Assembly (NCBI GenBank): GCA_964478425.1
Contig: CAYZIB010000011.1
Coordinates: 1-42,184 of the forward strand
Direction: 5' to 3'
Length of the DNA stretch: 42,184 bases
DNA from: CAYZIB01 sp964478425
GTDB taxonomy: Bacteria > Bacillota_I > Bacilli_A > Acholeplasmatales > WRBM01
The position numbers were made by a program, and so were the translations under genes. Under the pieces are notes generated by a model, which had not been told where the DNA came from, did not search any database, and saw nothing but the letters and a program-made list of their open reading frames with translations. Positions 24,124-32,906 of this stretch are shown piece by piece (within the stretch, counting starts at the first letter, position 1; each line of letters starts with the position of its first letter).

Positions 24124-25080
24124 ATGAAAGACTTGAAATTTGAAAAACCAGCTACTAGTGTTGAAGAATTAACATTAGATGGTAATAAAGGTGTTTTTGT
24201 TGTTTCCCCTCTTGAAAGAGGTTATGGTGTTACAATAGGGAACTCTTTAAGAAGAATTCTTTTATCATCATTACCTGGTACTGCAATTGTAGCTATTAAG
24301 ATACAAGGTGCAAAACATGAATTTATGTCATTAGATGGTGTTGTAGAAGATGTTATGACAATTGTTTTAAACTTAAAAAAAGTTGTTTTAAAAGCAGATA
24401 AAATTGAACATAACTTCGAAACAATTATGGAAATTCATGCTGGAGAAGGTATTGTAAGAGCAGGAGATATTATTCATAGCACAGATGTAGAAGTTGTTAA
24501 TCCTGATCAATATATTGCAACAGTTTCTAGAAATGGTAGATTAAATATGTATTTAACTGTTAGACAAGGTGTTGGATATGTTGGTTCAAATAAAAACAAA
24601 GTGTTTACTAACCCATATGATGATGATATAGCTATTGATGCATTATATACTCCTATTAAAAGAGTTCAATATAATGTAGAAAAAACAAGAGTTGATGATA
24701 ATGCTGATTATGACAAACTTACTATTGAAGTTGAAACTAATGGATCAATTAATGCTAAAGAAGCTTTAGCAACAGCATCAAAAATGATGATTAATCATTT
24801 AAATGTTATTGTTGAATTAAGTGAAAAAGCAAAAAATACAGATTATATGGTTGAATATGAAGATGAATCAACAACTAAGAGATTAGAAATGACTATTGAA
24901 GAATTAGACTTATCAGTTCGTTCTTACAACTGTTTAAAAAGAGCAAGCATTAACACAGTTGCTGAATTAGCAAGCAAGAGCGAAGAAGATATGATGAAGG
25001 TTAGAAACTTAGGTAGAAAATCATTAAAAGAAGTAAAAGAAAAATTAGAAAGCCTTGGTCTTGGCTTTAACAGAGAGTAA
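24124..25080 (+). CDS. rpoA: RNA polymerase subunit alpha
   Basis: 318 residues. The N-terminal dimerisation domain has LERGYGVTIGNSLRRILLSS. The C-terminal DNA-binding domain has IEELDLSVRSYNCLKRA, with the Arg that contacts UP elements, and VRNLGRKSLKEVKEKL. ATG 24124 is preferred to GTG 24118: AGGAGA (24112-24117) is six bases from the ATG but abuts the GTG. Confidence 0.97.
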   Translation: MKDLKFEKPATSVEELTLDGNKGVFVVSPLERGYGVTIGNSLRRILLSSLPGTAIVAIKIQGAKHEFMSLDGVVEDVMTIVLNLKKVVLKADKIEHNFETIMEIHAGEGIVRAGDIIHSTDVEVVNPDQYIATVSRNGRLNMYLTVRQGVGYVGSNKNKVFTNPYDDDIAIDALYTPIKRVQYNVEKTRVDDNADYDKLTIEVETNGSINAKEALATASKMMINHLNVIVELSEKAKNTDYMVEYEDESTTKRLEMTIEELDLSVRSYNCLKRASINTVAELASKSEEDMMKVRNLGRKSLKEVKEKLESLGLGFNRE

Positions 25081-25093
25081 AGGAGGTAAAACT

Positions 25094-25453
25094 ATGGCTT
25101 ATAGTAAATTAGGGCGTAATAGTGCTCAAAGAAAAGCTTTATTAAGAGATTTAGTTACTGATTTAATTATAGTTGAAAAATTAGAAACTACATTATCAAA
25201 AGCTAAAGAATTAAGAAAAATTGCTGACAAAATGATTACTTTAGGTAAAAAAGGTGATTTACATTCAAGAAGATTAGCTGCAGAATTTGTTCGTCCAGAA
25301 ATGGCTAGCGAAGATAAAGATGCACTACAAAAATTGTTTAGTGAATTAGCTCCTCGTTTTAAAGATCGTAAAGGTGGATATACTAGAATTATTAAAACTA
25401 GTAATCGTCAAGGTGATAATGCACCTATGGCAATCATTGAATTTGTTGAATAA
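25094..25453 (+). CDS. rplQ: 50S ribosomal protein L17
   Basis: 119 residues beginning MAYSKLGRNSAQRKALLRDL, the family N-terminus; AAAGGAGG at 25080-25087 supports ATG 25094. The upstream in-frame extension lacks family similarity and overlaps rpoA. It is the last gene of the operon and its TAA lies at the base of the terminator. Confidence 0.97.
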   Translation: MAYSKLGRNSAQRKALLRDLVTDLIIVEKLETTLSKAKELRKIADKMITLGKKGDLHSRRLAAEFVRPEMASEDKDALQKLFSELAPRFKDRKGGYTRIIKTSNRQGDNAPMAIIEFVE

Positions 25454-25476
25454 AAACGGCGTTTGCCGTTTTTTTA
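25452..25476 (+). terminator. terminator of the S10-spc-alpha operon
   Basis: AAAACGGC (25453-25460), loop GTTT, GCCGTTTT (25465-25472), with the T-run continuing to 25476. It is the strongest and most GC-rich terminator stem in the window. Confidence 0.95.
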
Positions 25477-25488
25477 TTATATTATTTA

Positions 25489-25497
25489 TGATATAAT
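25489..25497 (+). promoter_or_regulatory. extended -10 promoter of the GH3 gene
   Basis: TG, one base, TATAAT (TGATATAAT). No good -35 is present because the expected site falls in the terminator T-run. The start site would be near 25504, just ahead of GAGGTG at 25509-25514. Confidence 0.6.
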
Positions 25498-25520
25498 TAT
25501 TAAAAATTGAGGTGTTATAA

Positions 25521-27716
25521 ATGAAAAGATTAAGTTATAAAGAAAAATTAGAAATATTAAACGGAAAAGATATGTGGCATACAAAAGATATTAAAAACAT
25601 AAAATCGATAATTATGTCAGATGGTCCTCATGGATTATGTAGACAAATAGGAGGACAATTTCCAAATGAAGAATATACAAATATTAAAGCTACCACATTT
25701 CCAGTTGCAGCAATGATGGCTTCTACATTTAATCCTGATTTAATTTATCAAGTAGGTAAAGCTATTGCTAAAGAAGCGAAAAGTGTAAATGTTTCTTTAT
25801 TACTTGGTCCAGGTGTAAATATTAAACGAAATGTTTTATGTGGAAGAAATTTCGAATATTATAGTGAAGATCCATATGTAGCAGGTAAAATGGGAAGTAG
25901 TTTTGTCAATGGTGTTCAAAGTGAAAATGTTGGAGCTTGTGTTAAACATTTTTTAGCAAACAATCAAGAATATAAAAGATTAGTTGTTAATTCAATTATT
26001 GATGAAAGAGCGTTAAATGAAATATATTTAAAACCATTTAAAATTGTTATTGATGAAAGTAATCCTCGTGCTTTAATGACTTCATATAATATGGTAAATA
26101 ATTACCATACTTCTGAAAGTCCAATGGTCAAAGATATTATTAGAAATAAATTTAAATATGATGGATTAGTTATATCTGATTGGGGAGGAGTAAATGATTC
26201 AATTCAATCAATTAATGCTGGATTAAATTTAGAAATGCCTTATTGTCCATCTAGGATGGATTATTTGTTAAATAATATAAATTTAATTAATGAAGAAGAA
26301 GTTAATAATTCAATAGAAAAATTACAAGAATTTTATGATAAATCGATAAAAATTATAGATGATAAAAATGATGTAAATAATATAAATGAGAAATTATTAA
26401 AAGATAATTATAAAATATCTAAAAAAGTTAGTGATGAAGGAATTATTTTATTAAAAAATGAAAATATATTACCATTAAAATCAAAAAATATTTTATTAAT
26501 TGGAGAATTTGCTAAAAAAATAAGAATTCAAGGTGGCGGATCATCTCATATGAATCCATATATTATAAAAAATCCAATTGAATGTTTTAGTAAATATTAT
26601 AATGTAGATTATGCTAAAGGTTATGATTTTAATTCTGATAAGATAAATGATGATTTAGTTTTAGATGCAATTAATAAAGCTAAAAAAAATGATACTATAA
26701 TAATTTTTACTGGATTAGATGAAATAAAAGAATCTGAAGGTTATGATAGACAAACAATTAATTTAAATGAAAATCAAATTGATTTAGTTAATAAAATAAG
26801 CAAATATAATGAAAATATTATAGTTGTCAATGTTAGTGGATCCGTTGTAAGTATGCCATTTGTTGACAATATAAAAGGTCTTATTCAAATGTATTTTGCT
26901 GGTGAAGCAGGTGCTGAATCATTAGCTGATATTATTTATGGAAATATTAATCCATCGGGTAAACTCGCAGAAACGTTTATTAAAAAAATAGAAGATAGTT
27001 CTGTTTTTTTGAATGGATTTAGTTTAAAAAAAGACGAAGTATATCATGAATCAATTTTTGTTGGATATCGTTATTATGATTTGATGAAAACTGATGTGTT
27101 ATATCCTTTTGGATATGGTTTAAGTTATAGTGATTTTTTATATTCTGATTTAAAAATTAATAATTCCATTTTTAATGAGAATGAAGAAATTTATATATCA
27201 TTTGATGTTTATAATAATTCAATTTATGATGGACTTGAAACATGTCAATTATATATTTCTAATAAATCAAAATTAGAGATATTTCCAAAATTAGAATTAA
27301 AAAAATTTAATAAAATTTTTATTAAATCATATGAAACAAAAAAAGTTGAATTTGTTTTAACTGCTGATGATTTTAAATCATACAATATTAAATTTCATGA
27401 TTTTTATTTATCAAATGATGATTATATTATTAATATTGGTAATTCATCTAAAAATATTTTATTACAAACAAAAATCAAATTTAAAAATATTTTATTACCA
27501 CCATTAAAATTTGATTTAGATACAACATTAAATGAATTATTATCTTATGAAAAAACTAAAGATATAGCATTAAATTTTTTAAATAAATATAATTTTCCTA
27601 ACCCAGATAATAAAATAATATTACCATTAAGAAACTATTTATATTTTGATTATAAAGTTAAAAAAGAAGATATTTTATTGTTATTAGATGAATGTAATAC
27701 TGCTATTAAAAATTAA
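25521..27716 (+). CDS. glycoside hydrolase family 3, probably beta-glucosidase
   Basis: 731 residues, no signal peptide, so probably cytoplasmic and acting on imported oligosaccharides or glycosides. The N-terminal barrel has SDGPHG (33-38), KHFLANNQE (142-150) and LVISDWGG with nucleophile Asp220. The second domain contains SEGYDR, where Glu406 is the likely acid/base, and GEAGAESLADIIYGNINPSG. A C-terminal Fn3-like domain (about 540-650) follows. KHFxANNQE is typical of beta-glucosidases rather than NagZ hexosaminidases (KHFPGHG). GAGGTG is six bases before ATG. It has its own promoter and terminator. Confidence 0.9.
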   Translation: MKRLSYKEKLEILNGKDMWHTKDIKNIKSIIMSDGPHGLCRQIGGQFPNEEYTNIKATTFPVAAMMASTFNPDLIYQVGKAIAKEAKSVNVSLLLGPGVNIKRNVLCGRNFEYYSEDPYVAGKMGSSFVNGVQSENVGACVKHFLANNQEYKRLVVNSIIDERALNEIYLKPFKIVIDESNPRALMTSYNMVNNYHTSESPMVKDIIRNKFKYDGLVISDWGGVNDSIQSINAGLNLEMPYCPSRMDYLLNNINLINEEEVNNSIEKLQEFYDKSIKIIDDKNDVNNINEKLLKDNYKISKKVSDEGIILLKNENILPLKSKNILLIGEFAKKIRIQGGGSSHMNPYIIKNPIECFSKYYNVDYAKGYDFNSDKINDDLVLDAINKAKKNDTIIIFTGLDEIKESEGYDRQTINLNENQIDLVNKISKYNENIIVVNVSGSVVSMPFVDNIKGLIQMYFAGEAGAESLADIIYGNINPSGKLAETFIKKIEDSSVFLNGFSLKKDEVYHESIFVGYRYYDLMKTDVLYPFGYGLSYSDFLYSDLKINNSIFNENEEIYISFDVYNNSIYDGLETCQLYISNKSKLEIFPKLELKKFNKIFIKSYETKKVEFVLTADDFKSYNIKFHDFYLSNDDYIINIGNSSKNILLQTKIKFKNILLPPLKFDLDTTLNELLSYEKTKDIALNFLNKYNFPNPDNKIILPLRNYLYFDYKVKKEDILLLLDECNTAIKN

Positions 27717-27724
27717 ATTATAAT

Positions 27725-27762
27725 GCCTATTTAATAAAAATTTAAATAGGTTTTTATTTTTT
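27725..27762 (+). terminator. terminator after the GH3 gene
   Basis: CCTATTTAA (27726-27734) pairs with TTAAATAGG (27742-27750) around a seven-base loop, followed by TTTTTATTTTTTATT. Confidence 0.85.
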
Positions 27763-27816
27763 ATTATTTTATATCAAAACATAAACAATAAAATAATAAA
27801 TCTTATTTATTTTTTA

Positions 27817-27834
27817 TATAATTTATTATATAAT
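27817..27834 (+). promoter_or_regulatory. -10 boxes upstream of the ROK kinase gene
   Basis: Two TATAAT hexamers lie at 27817-27822 and 27829-27834 in a very AT-rich stretch. No convincing -35 is visible, so the exact promoter is uncertain, but a terminator upstream makes a promoter in this gap likely. Confidence 0.4.
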
Positions 27835-27868
27835 ATATATAATTATGCGTGTATTTTGGAGGAATATT

Positions 27869-28816
27869 ATGGAATATATATATGGTATTGATATTGGTGG
27901 TACAACATGTAAAATAGGTATTTTTCAAAGTTCTGGAGAGTTATTAGATAAATGGGAAATTGAAACTGATAAGTCTTCTAATGGGAAAAATATTATAAAA
28001 AACATTGCATCTTCAATAGATGAATATAACAAAAAAAATAATATTAATAAAAATGATATTATTGGTTATGGATTTGGTGTTCCTGGAAGTACAAAAAATA
28101 ATGTTGTTAATAAGTGCATTAATATAGGTTGGGGAACTGTTGATGTAAAAAAAGAATGTTTGAAATATATTGATAACGATTTAATTGTTTGTAATAATGA
28201 TGCTAATGTAGCTGCATTAGGTGAAATATGGCAAGGAAATGCTAAAAATATTGATCACGCTATTATGTATACACTTGGGACAGGTGTAGGTGGCGGAGTT
28301 ATAGTTGAAAATAAAGTAGTCGAAGGTGCTAATGGTGCTGGTGGAGAAATCGGACATATGCATGTTGATGATTATTTTAATTTCCCATGTAATTGTGGTA
28401 ATCATGGTTGTTTGGAAACTGTTGCTAGTGCTACAGGAATTGTAAAAATGGCAAAATATTTTATTGAACGAAGAATGTATAAAACTGATTTAGTAGATGA
28501 TGCTAATTTAACATGTAAAATGATTTATGATTATGCAAAAAAAGGTGACGAATTAGCACTTGTTGTTACTGAATATGTTGCTAAATATATGGGAATTGCA
28601 ACTGCAGCTGCTGCAGGATGTATTGACCCATTAGTATTTATAATTGGTGGAGGAGTTTCAAAAGCTGGAAATATTTTAATTGATGGGATAAGAAAATATT
28701 ATAAAAAATATGCTTTTCATCCATCAAAAGATACGCCATTTGTCTTAGCTAAACTAGGCAATGATGCTGGTATTTATGGTGCAGCTTATTTAGTAAAATT
28801 AAATTATAAAAAATAA
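27869..28816 (+). CDS. ROK-family sugar kinase (glucokinase-like)
   Basis: 315 residues. It phosphorylates a sugar, most likely glucose released by the neighbouring beta-glucosidase. Motifs are the phosphate loop DIGGTT (8-13), NNDANVAALGE with catalytic Asp111, TLGTGVGGG, GEIGH (159-163) and the ROK zinc site with C174, C176 and C181 (CNCGNHGCLE). ATG 27869 is supported by TGGAGG at 27857-27862; an in-frame ATG at 27845 lies upstream of that site. Glucose versus N-acetylated sugar cannot be decided. Confidence 0.88.
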   Translation: MEYIYGIDIGGTTCKIGIFQSSGELLDKWEIETDKSSNGKNIIKNIASSIDEYNKKNNINKNDIIGYGFGVPGSTKNNVVNKCINIGWGTVDVKKECLKYIDNDLIVCNNDANVAALGEIWQGNAKNIDHAIMYTLGTGVGGGVIVENKVVEGANGAGGEIGHMHVDDYFNFPCNCGNHGCLETVASATGIVKMAKYFIERRMYKTDLVDDANLTCKMIYDYAKKGDELALVVTEYVAKYMGIATAAAAGCIDPLVFIIGGGVSKAGNILIDGIRKYYKKYAFHPSKDTPFVLAKLGNDAGIYGAAYLVKLNYKK

Positions 28817-28831
28817 AGGGATTGGGATTTT

Positions 28832-29551
28832 GTGGATGCAATAATTCTTTGTGCAGGCAAAGGAACTAGAATGAATCTAAATGTTCCTAAATGTACAATT
28901 AAAATTAATAATAAAGCTATAATTAATCATATTATTGATTGTTTAAATAAAACAATTATTAATAATATTATTGTTGTTGTGGGATATCAAAAAGAAAAAG
29001 TTATTGAAACTATAAATAATAAAAGTATTATTTTTGTAGAACAAAAAGAAGCACTTGGAACTGCAAATGCTATTATATCTACAATAAATATTTTAAAAGA
29101 ATTAAAAACAAAAGATGTTTTAATAATTTCAGGAGATACATTAATAGATTTCGATGTCATTAATCAATTTACATTGAATTATATTAGTAATAAACATATT
29201 TTTTCAATTTTAACGATGAACACAATAAATCCTACTGGATTTGGTAGAATTATTAAAAATAAAGAAAATAATATTATAGATATTATTGAAGAAAAAGAAA
29301 TTAATAATGATTATATAAGAAATATTAATGAAATAAATGTAGGAATATACTTAATTAATACTAAATTGCTTTTAAAAAATATTTTTAAAATAAAAAATAA
29401 TAATCAAAAAAAAGAATATTATTTAACAGATTTAGTAAAGATTATTAAAAATAAAAAAATAACATCTTTTAATATTAAATATGATTTAAAATTGTTAGGG
29501 GTAAATGATTTAAATCAATTAAATAATCTTATTGATCTATTAAAAGATTAA
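28832..29551 (+). CDS. stand-alone GlmU-type sugar-1-phosphate nucleotidyltransferase
   Basis: 239 residues, one nucleotidyltransferase domain. It begins MDAIILCAGKGTRM with the nucleotide-binding G-x-G-T-R and the following PK (19-20). SGDTLI holds the metal-binding Asp, and NPTGFGRII, IIEEKEIN, INEINVGIYLI and KKEYYLTDLV parallel the GlmU uridylyltransferase domain. The left-handed beta-helix acetyltransferase half of GlmU is absent. The start is GTG; AAAGGG at 28815-28820 is a somewhat distant ribosome binding site. The product may be UDP-GlcNAc or another NDP-sugar. It is 15 bases after the ROK gene, so probably cotranscribed. Confidence 0.78.
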   Translation: MDAIILCAGKGTRMNLNVPKCTIKINNKAIINHIIDCLNKTIINNIIVVVGYQKEKVIETINNKSIIFVEQKEALGTANAIISTINILKELKTKDVLIISGDTLIDFDVINQFTLNYISNKHIFSILTMNTINPTGFGRIIKNKENNIIDIIEEKEINNDYIRNINEINVGIYLINTKLLLKNIFKIKNNNQKKEYYLTDLVKIIKNKKITSFNIKYDLKLLGVNDLNQLNNLIDLLKD

Positions 29552-29570
29552 ATTATATATGGAGGTTAAT

Positions 29571-30362
29571 ATGAGCCTTATTGAAATAAAAAATTTAAAT
29601 TTTTCTTATCAAGATAATGAATATGCTATTAATAATTTAAATTTGAATATAGAAGAAGGAACTTTTGTTTGCATATTAGGACATAATGGAAGCGGAAAAT
29701 CTACTTTTGCAAAATTACTTTTAGGATTATTAAAAAGTAATAGTGGTGAGATTAAAATTGATGGCATAACTCTTAATGAAGAAACAGTATATAACATAAG
29801 AAAAAAAATTGGTATTGTATTTCAAAATCCAGATAATCAATTTGTAGGAGCAACAGTAAGGCATGATATTGCTTTTGGATTAGAAAATTTATGTATTGAA
29901 AGAAATAAAATGAAAGAAATGGTTTTAGAATTTTCTAAAAAAGTTGGAATGGATGAATATTTGGATTATGAACCTATGTCTTTATCAGGAGGACAAAAAC
30001 AAAGAGTTGCAATTGCATCGATGCTTGCGATGGATCCTCAAATTATGGTTTTTGATGAAGCAACATCAATGCTTGATCCTGAAGGATCAAATGAAGTAAT
30101 TTCATTGATCAATGAATTAAAAAAAGAAAAACGAACAATAATTGCGATTACTCATGATTTAAATTTTGCACTTGAAGCAGATAGAATTATTGTATTAAAA
30201 GAAGGAACAGTAATTTTAGATGATAAACCATTGGAAATATTTAAAAATTCTAATTTATTAAAAACTGCTAAATTAAATTTACCAATGGCTTTAGAAATAA
30301 AAGAAAATATTAAACAGGAAGATATGAAGGAATTATTATGGCAATACGTTTTGAAAATGTAA
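29571..30362 (+). CDS. ecfA1: energy-coupling factor transporter ATPase A1
   Basis: 263 residues. One of the paired ATPases that drive ECF vitamin and metal importers. It has Walker A GHNGSGKST (37-45), Q-loop Gln85 in VFQNPDNQ, LSGGQ (138-142) and Walker B ending FDEATSMLDP with Glu163; FQNPDNQF is characteristic of EcfA. ATG 29571 is chosen because GGAGG is just upstream; an in-frame ATG at 29559 precedes it. It overlaps ecfA2 by 25 bases. Confidence 0.95.
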   Translation: MSLIEIKNLNFSYQDNEYAINNLNLNIEEGTFVCILGHNGSGKSTFAKLLLGLLKSNSGEIKIDGITLNEETVYNIRKKIGIVFQNPDNQFVGATVRHDIAFGLENLCIERNKMKEMVLEFSKKVGMDEYLDYEPMSLSGGQKQRVAIASMLAMDPQIMVFDEATSMLDPEGSNEVISLINELKKEKRTIIAITHDLNFALEADRIIVLKEGTVILDDKPLEIFKNSNLLKTAKLNLPMALEIKENIKQEDMKELLWQYVLKM

Positions 30363-31198
30363 GTTATATATATGACACAACAAATAAATACCAAATAAAA
30401 GATGCAATAACTAACATCAATTTAAAAGTTGAAAATAAAAATGAATTTGTTGCAGTTATAGGTAAAACTGGTAGTGGGAAGTCAACATTAATTCAACATA
30501 TGGATGGATTATTAATTCCAACTAACGGTGTTGTTTATGTTGATGATTTTATTATTAAAAAGCAAAGGAAAAAACAAAATTTAAATCATATAAGAAAGAA
30601 AGTTGGATTGGTTTTTCAATTCCCTGAATATCAATTATTTGAAGAAACAATTTTAAAAGATGTTATGTTTGGCCCTAAAAATATAGGATTAACAGATAAA
30701 GAAGCTTTAGAAAGTGCTAAAAAAGCATTGAAAACTGTTGGAATAGAGGAAAATTTATTTAATAAATCACCTTTAAATTTAAGCGGCGGTCAAATGCGTA
30801 AAGTAGCAATAGCAGGTATTTTAGCAATGGAACCAGAAATTCTTATCTTAGATGAACCGACAAGAGGATTAGATCCTATAACACAAGTTGAAATGTTAGA
30901 ATTATTTAATAATATTCAAAAAAAGAATAATATTTCTATTATAATGATTACTCATGATATGGATGTTGTTTATGAATATGCTAAAAGAGTTGTTGTTATG
31001 AAAGATAGTAAAATTGTGTTTGATGGCAATAAATTTGATTTATTTAATAATCAAGATTTACATGAATTTTCATTAGAAAAACCAGAAATAATTAAAATAA
31101 TGGATTATATAGAAAGTAATAGCAATTATAAATTTAATCGAAATAAAATATTTAGTAAAAATGATTTAGTAAAGGAAATAAATGATAACTATGAATAG
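30338..31198 (+). CDS. ecfA2: energy-coupling factor transporter ATPase A2
   Basis: 286 residues. Second ATPase of the ECF module. Walker A GKTGSGKST (42-50), Gln94 in VFQFPEYQLFEETI (the A2-type Q-loop), LSGGQ (148-152), and Walker B ending LDEPTRGLDP with Glu173. AAGGA precedes the ATG inside ecfA1. It overlaps ecfT by 17 bases. Confidence 0.95.
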   Translation: MAIRFENVSYIYDTTNKYQIKDAITNINLKVENKNEFVAVIGKTGSGKSTLIQHMDGLLIPTNGVVYVDDFIIKKQRKKQNLNHIRKKVGLVFQFPEYQLFEETILKDVMFGPKNIGLTDKEALESAKKALKTVGIEENLFNKSPLNLSGGQMRKVAIAGILAMEPEILILDEPTRGLDPITQVEMLELFNNIQKKNNISIIMITHDMDVVYEYAKRVVVMKDSKIVFDGNKFDLFNNQDLHEFSLEKPEIIKIMDYIESNSNYKFNRNKIFSKNDLVKEINDNYE

Positions 31199-32138
31199 TG
31201 TTGTGTTTGGACAATATATTAATACATCTAGTTGGTTACATAAATTAGATGCAAGAATTAAAATAATTTCTTTGATTATTTTAATGGTTTCAGCATTTTT
31301 GTTTAATAATGTTTATAGTTTAATTTGCTTTTTATTGTTTTTTATTTTGATTATTTTTACTACAAAAATCCCTTTTAAAAAATTTATTAATGGTCTTAAA
31401 CCTTTAATGTTTTTATTAATATTTACTTTTATAATTCAAGCTGTTTATACAAAAGGCGGAAGAGAAATTAAATTAGATTTTAGTTTATCATATTTAAATA
31501 TTTTCTTAATAATTTTTCTTACGATTATAGTGTTTTATTTAAGGAAATTTAATGTTTTAAAAACTACTTTATTATTTCTTTGGTTTATAGGAATTTTTTT
31601 AATTCAATATTTTATAAAAACAAATAGTTTTAAGGATTATAGTATATTGTTTTATGAAGATGGCTTAATTAAGGCATTTATGATTTTTTTAAGATTAATA
31701 TTAATTGTGATTTTATCATCATTATTGACATTTACAACAATGCCAATGGAATTAAATAATGCAATTGAATCACTTTTAAAGCCCTTTAAAATATTTAAAT
31801 TGCCTGTATCAGAAATTTCAATGATGATTTCTATTACATTGAGATTTATCCCTACATTATTAGAAGAAACAAATAAAATCATGCGTTCTCAAGCGGCAAG
31901 AGGAGCTGATTTTAACGAAGGAAGCTTAAAACAAAAAATAACACAAGTTGTATCTTTATTAGTTCCAATGTTTGTAGTTAGTTTTAAAAGAGCAGAAGAT
32001 TTAGCTAATGCAATGGAAGTAAGATGTTATGAAATAGGAGCTATAAGAACAAAATATGATGAAATGAAATTAAAAGTAGGGGATTATATTACATTAATTA
32101 TAGTATTTTTAATTTTGATAGGGGCTGTTATATTTTGA
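31182..32138 (+). CDS. ecfT: energy-coupling factor transmembrane protein EcfT, enlarged
   Basis: 318 residues, about 50 more than usual. It is the membrane scaffold linking the two ATPases to exchangeable substrate-binding S components; no S component is encoded here. Coupling motifs are ARG (239-241, in SQAARGADF) and VRC (280-282, in NAMEVRCYE) where the second is more often ARG. The extra length is a hydrophobic stretch at about 103-150, likely one or two additional membrane segments. ATG 31182 follows AAGGA by five bases. Confidence 0.92.
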   Translation: MITMNSVVFGQYINTSSWLHKLDARIKIISLIILMVSAFLFNNVYSLICFLLFFILIIFTTKIPFKKFINGLKPLMFLLIFTFIIQAVYTKGGREIKLDFSLSYLNIFLIIFLTIIVFYLRKFNVLKTTLLFLWFIGIFLIQYFIKTNSFKDYSILFYEDGLIKAFMIFLRLILIVILSSLLTFTTMPMELNNAIESLLKPFKIFKLPVSEISMMISITLRFIPTLLEETNKIMRSQAARGADFNEGSLKQKITQVVSLLVPMFVVSFKRAEDLANAMEVRCYEIGAIRTKYDEMKLKVGDYITLIIVFLILIGAVIF

Positions 32139-32857
32139 TATATAAATTAGAAATTTCTTATGATGGTACAAATTATCATGGCTATCAAAAACAAAATGAT
32201 TTAAAAACAATTGAATTGGTTTTAGATAACACATTAAAAATTATTACTAAAAAAGATATTAAAACCATTTCATCTGGTAGAACTGATAAAGGTGTTCATG
32301 CTTTAGGACAAGTTGTATCTTTTGAATATAGTGGAAATATGCAAGAAATTAATTTTTATAAAGCATTAAATTCATTATTACCAGAAGATATTCATGTTAT
32401 ATCAGTTAAAAAGGTAAATGATGATTTTCATGCTAGATATAGTGCAAAAAAGAAAGAATATAGATATTTTTTGAGTTTGAAAGAACCAAATATTTTTTAT
32501 AGAAATCTTTGTTTATACGACAAAAATTTAGATATCAAATTAATGAAAAAAGCAATAAAGAAATTTATTGGAGAACATGATTTTAGAGGATTTTCTAAAT
32601 CTGATATTGAAAAAAATACAATAAAAAGAATTTATGAAGCAAAAATTATTTTAAAAGATGATTTAATATGTTTTAAATTTGTAGGTAATGGTTTTTTAAA
32701 ATATATGGTTAGATGTATGGTTGGAACATTAATTCAAATAGGTAAACATAAAAAAGATATTAATATAATCGATGAAATATTTATGAATCAAAAAAGAAAT
32801 TTAGCAGGAAAAACAATTGATGCTAAAGGACTTTATTTGTGGAAAGTTTATTATTAA
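32135..32857 (+). CDS. truA: tRNA pseudouridine(38-40) synthase TruA
   Basis: 240 residues. It forms pseudouridine in the tRNA anticodon arm. Catalytic Asp51 lies in SSGRTDKGVHA. The family blocks ISYDGTNYHGYQ, ALNSLLPEDI and FLKYMVRCMVGTLIQIG are present. The start is TTG 32135, overlapping the ecfT stop by four bases, with AGGGG about ten bases upstream; no ATG fits the family N-terminus. Confidence 0.95.
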   Translation: MIYKLEISYDGTNYHGYQKQNDLKTIELVLDNTLKIITKKDIKTISSGRTDKGVHALGQVVSFEYSGNMQEINFYKALNSLLPEDIHVISVKKVNDDFHARYSAKKKEYRYFLSLKEPNIFYRNLCLYDKNLDIKLMKKAIKKFIGEHDFRGFSKSDIEKNTIKRIYEAKIILKDDLICFKFVGNGFLKYMVRCMVGTLIQIGKHKKDINIIDEIFMNQKRNLAGKTIDAKGLYLWKVYY

Positions 32858-32879
32858 TATTTTAAAATATTTTAAAATA

Positions 32880-32888
32880 TGATATGAT
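32880..32888 (+). promoter_or_regulatory. possible extended -10 promoter of tmk
   Basis: TG, one base, TATGAT. It follows two direct copies of ATTTTAAAAT (32859-32880). The predicted start near 32895 would leave only about 12 bases before the ATG, so either the leader is very short or this match is fortuitous. Confidence 0.3.
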
Positions 32889-32906
32889 ATATATGGCGGT
32901 GAAATT

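Noticed and set aside
32859..32880. Two direct copies of ATTTTAAAAT before tmk
   Set aside because: Low-complexity AT repeat with no T-run or conserved motif; chance likely at this base composition.
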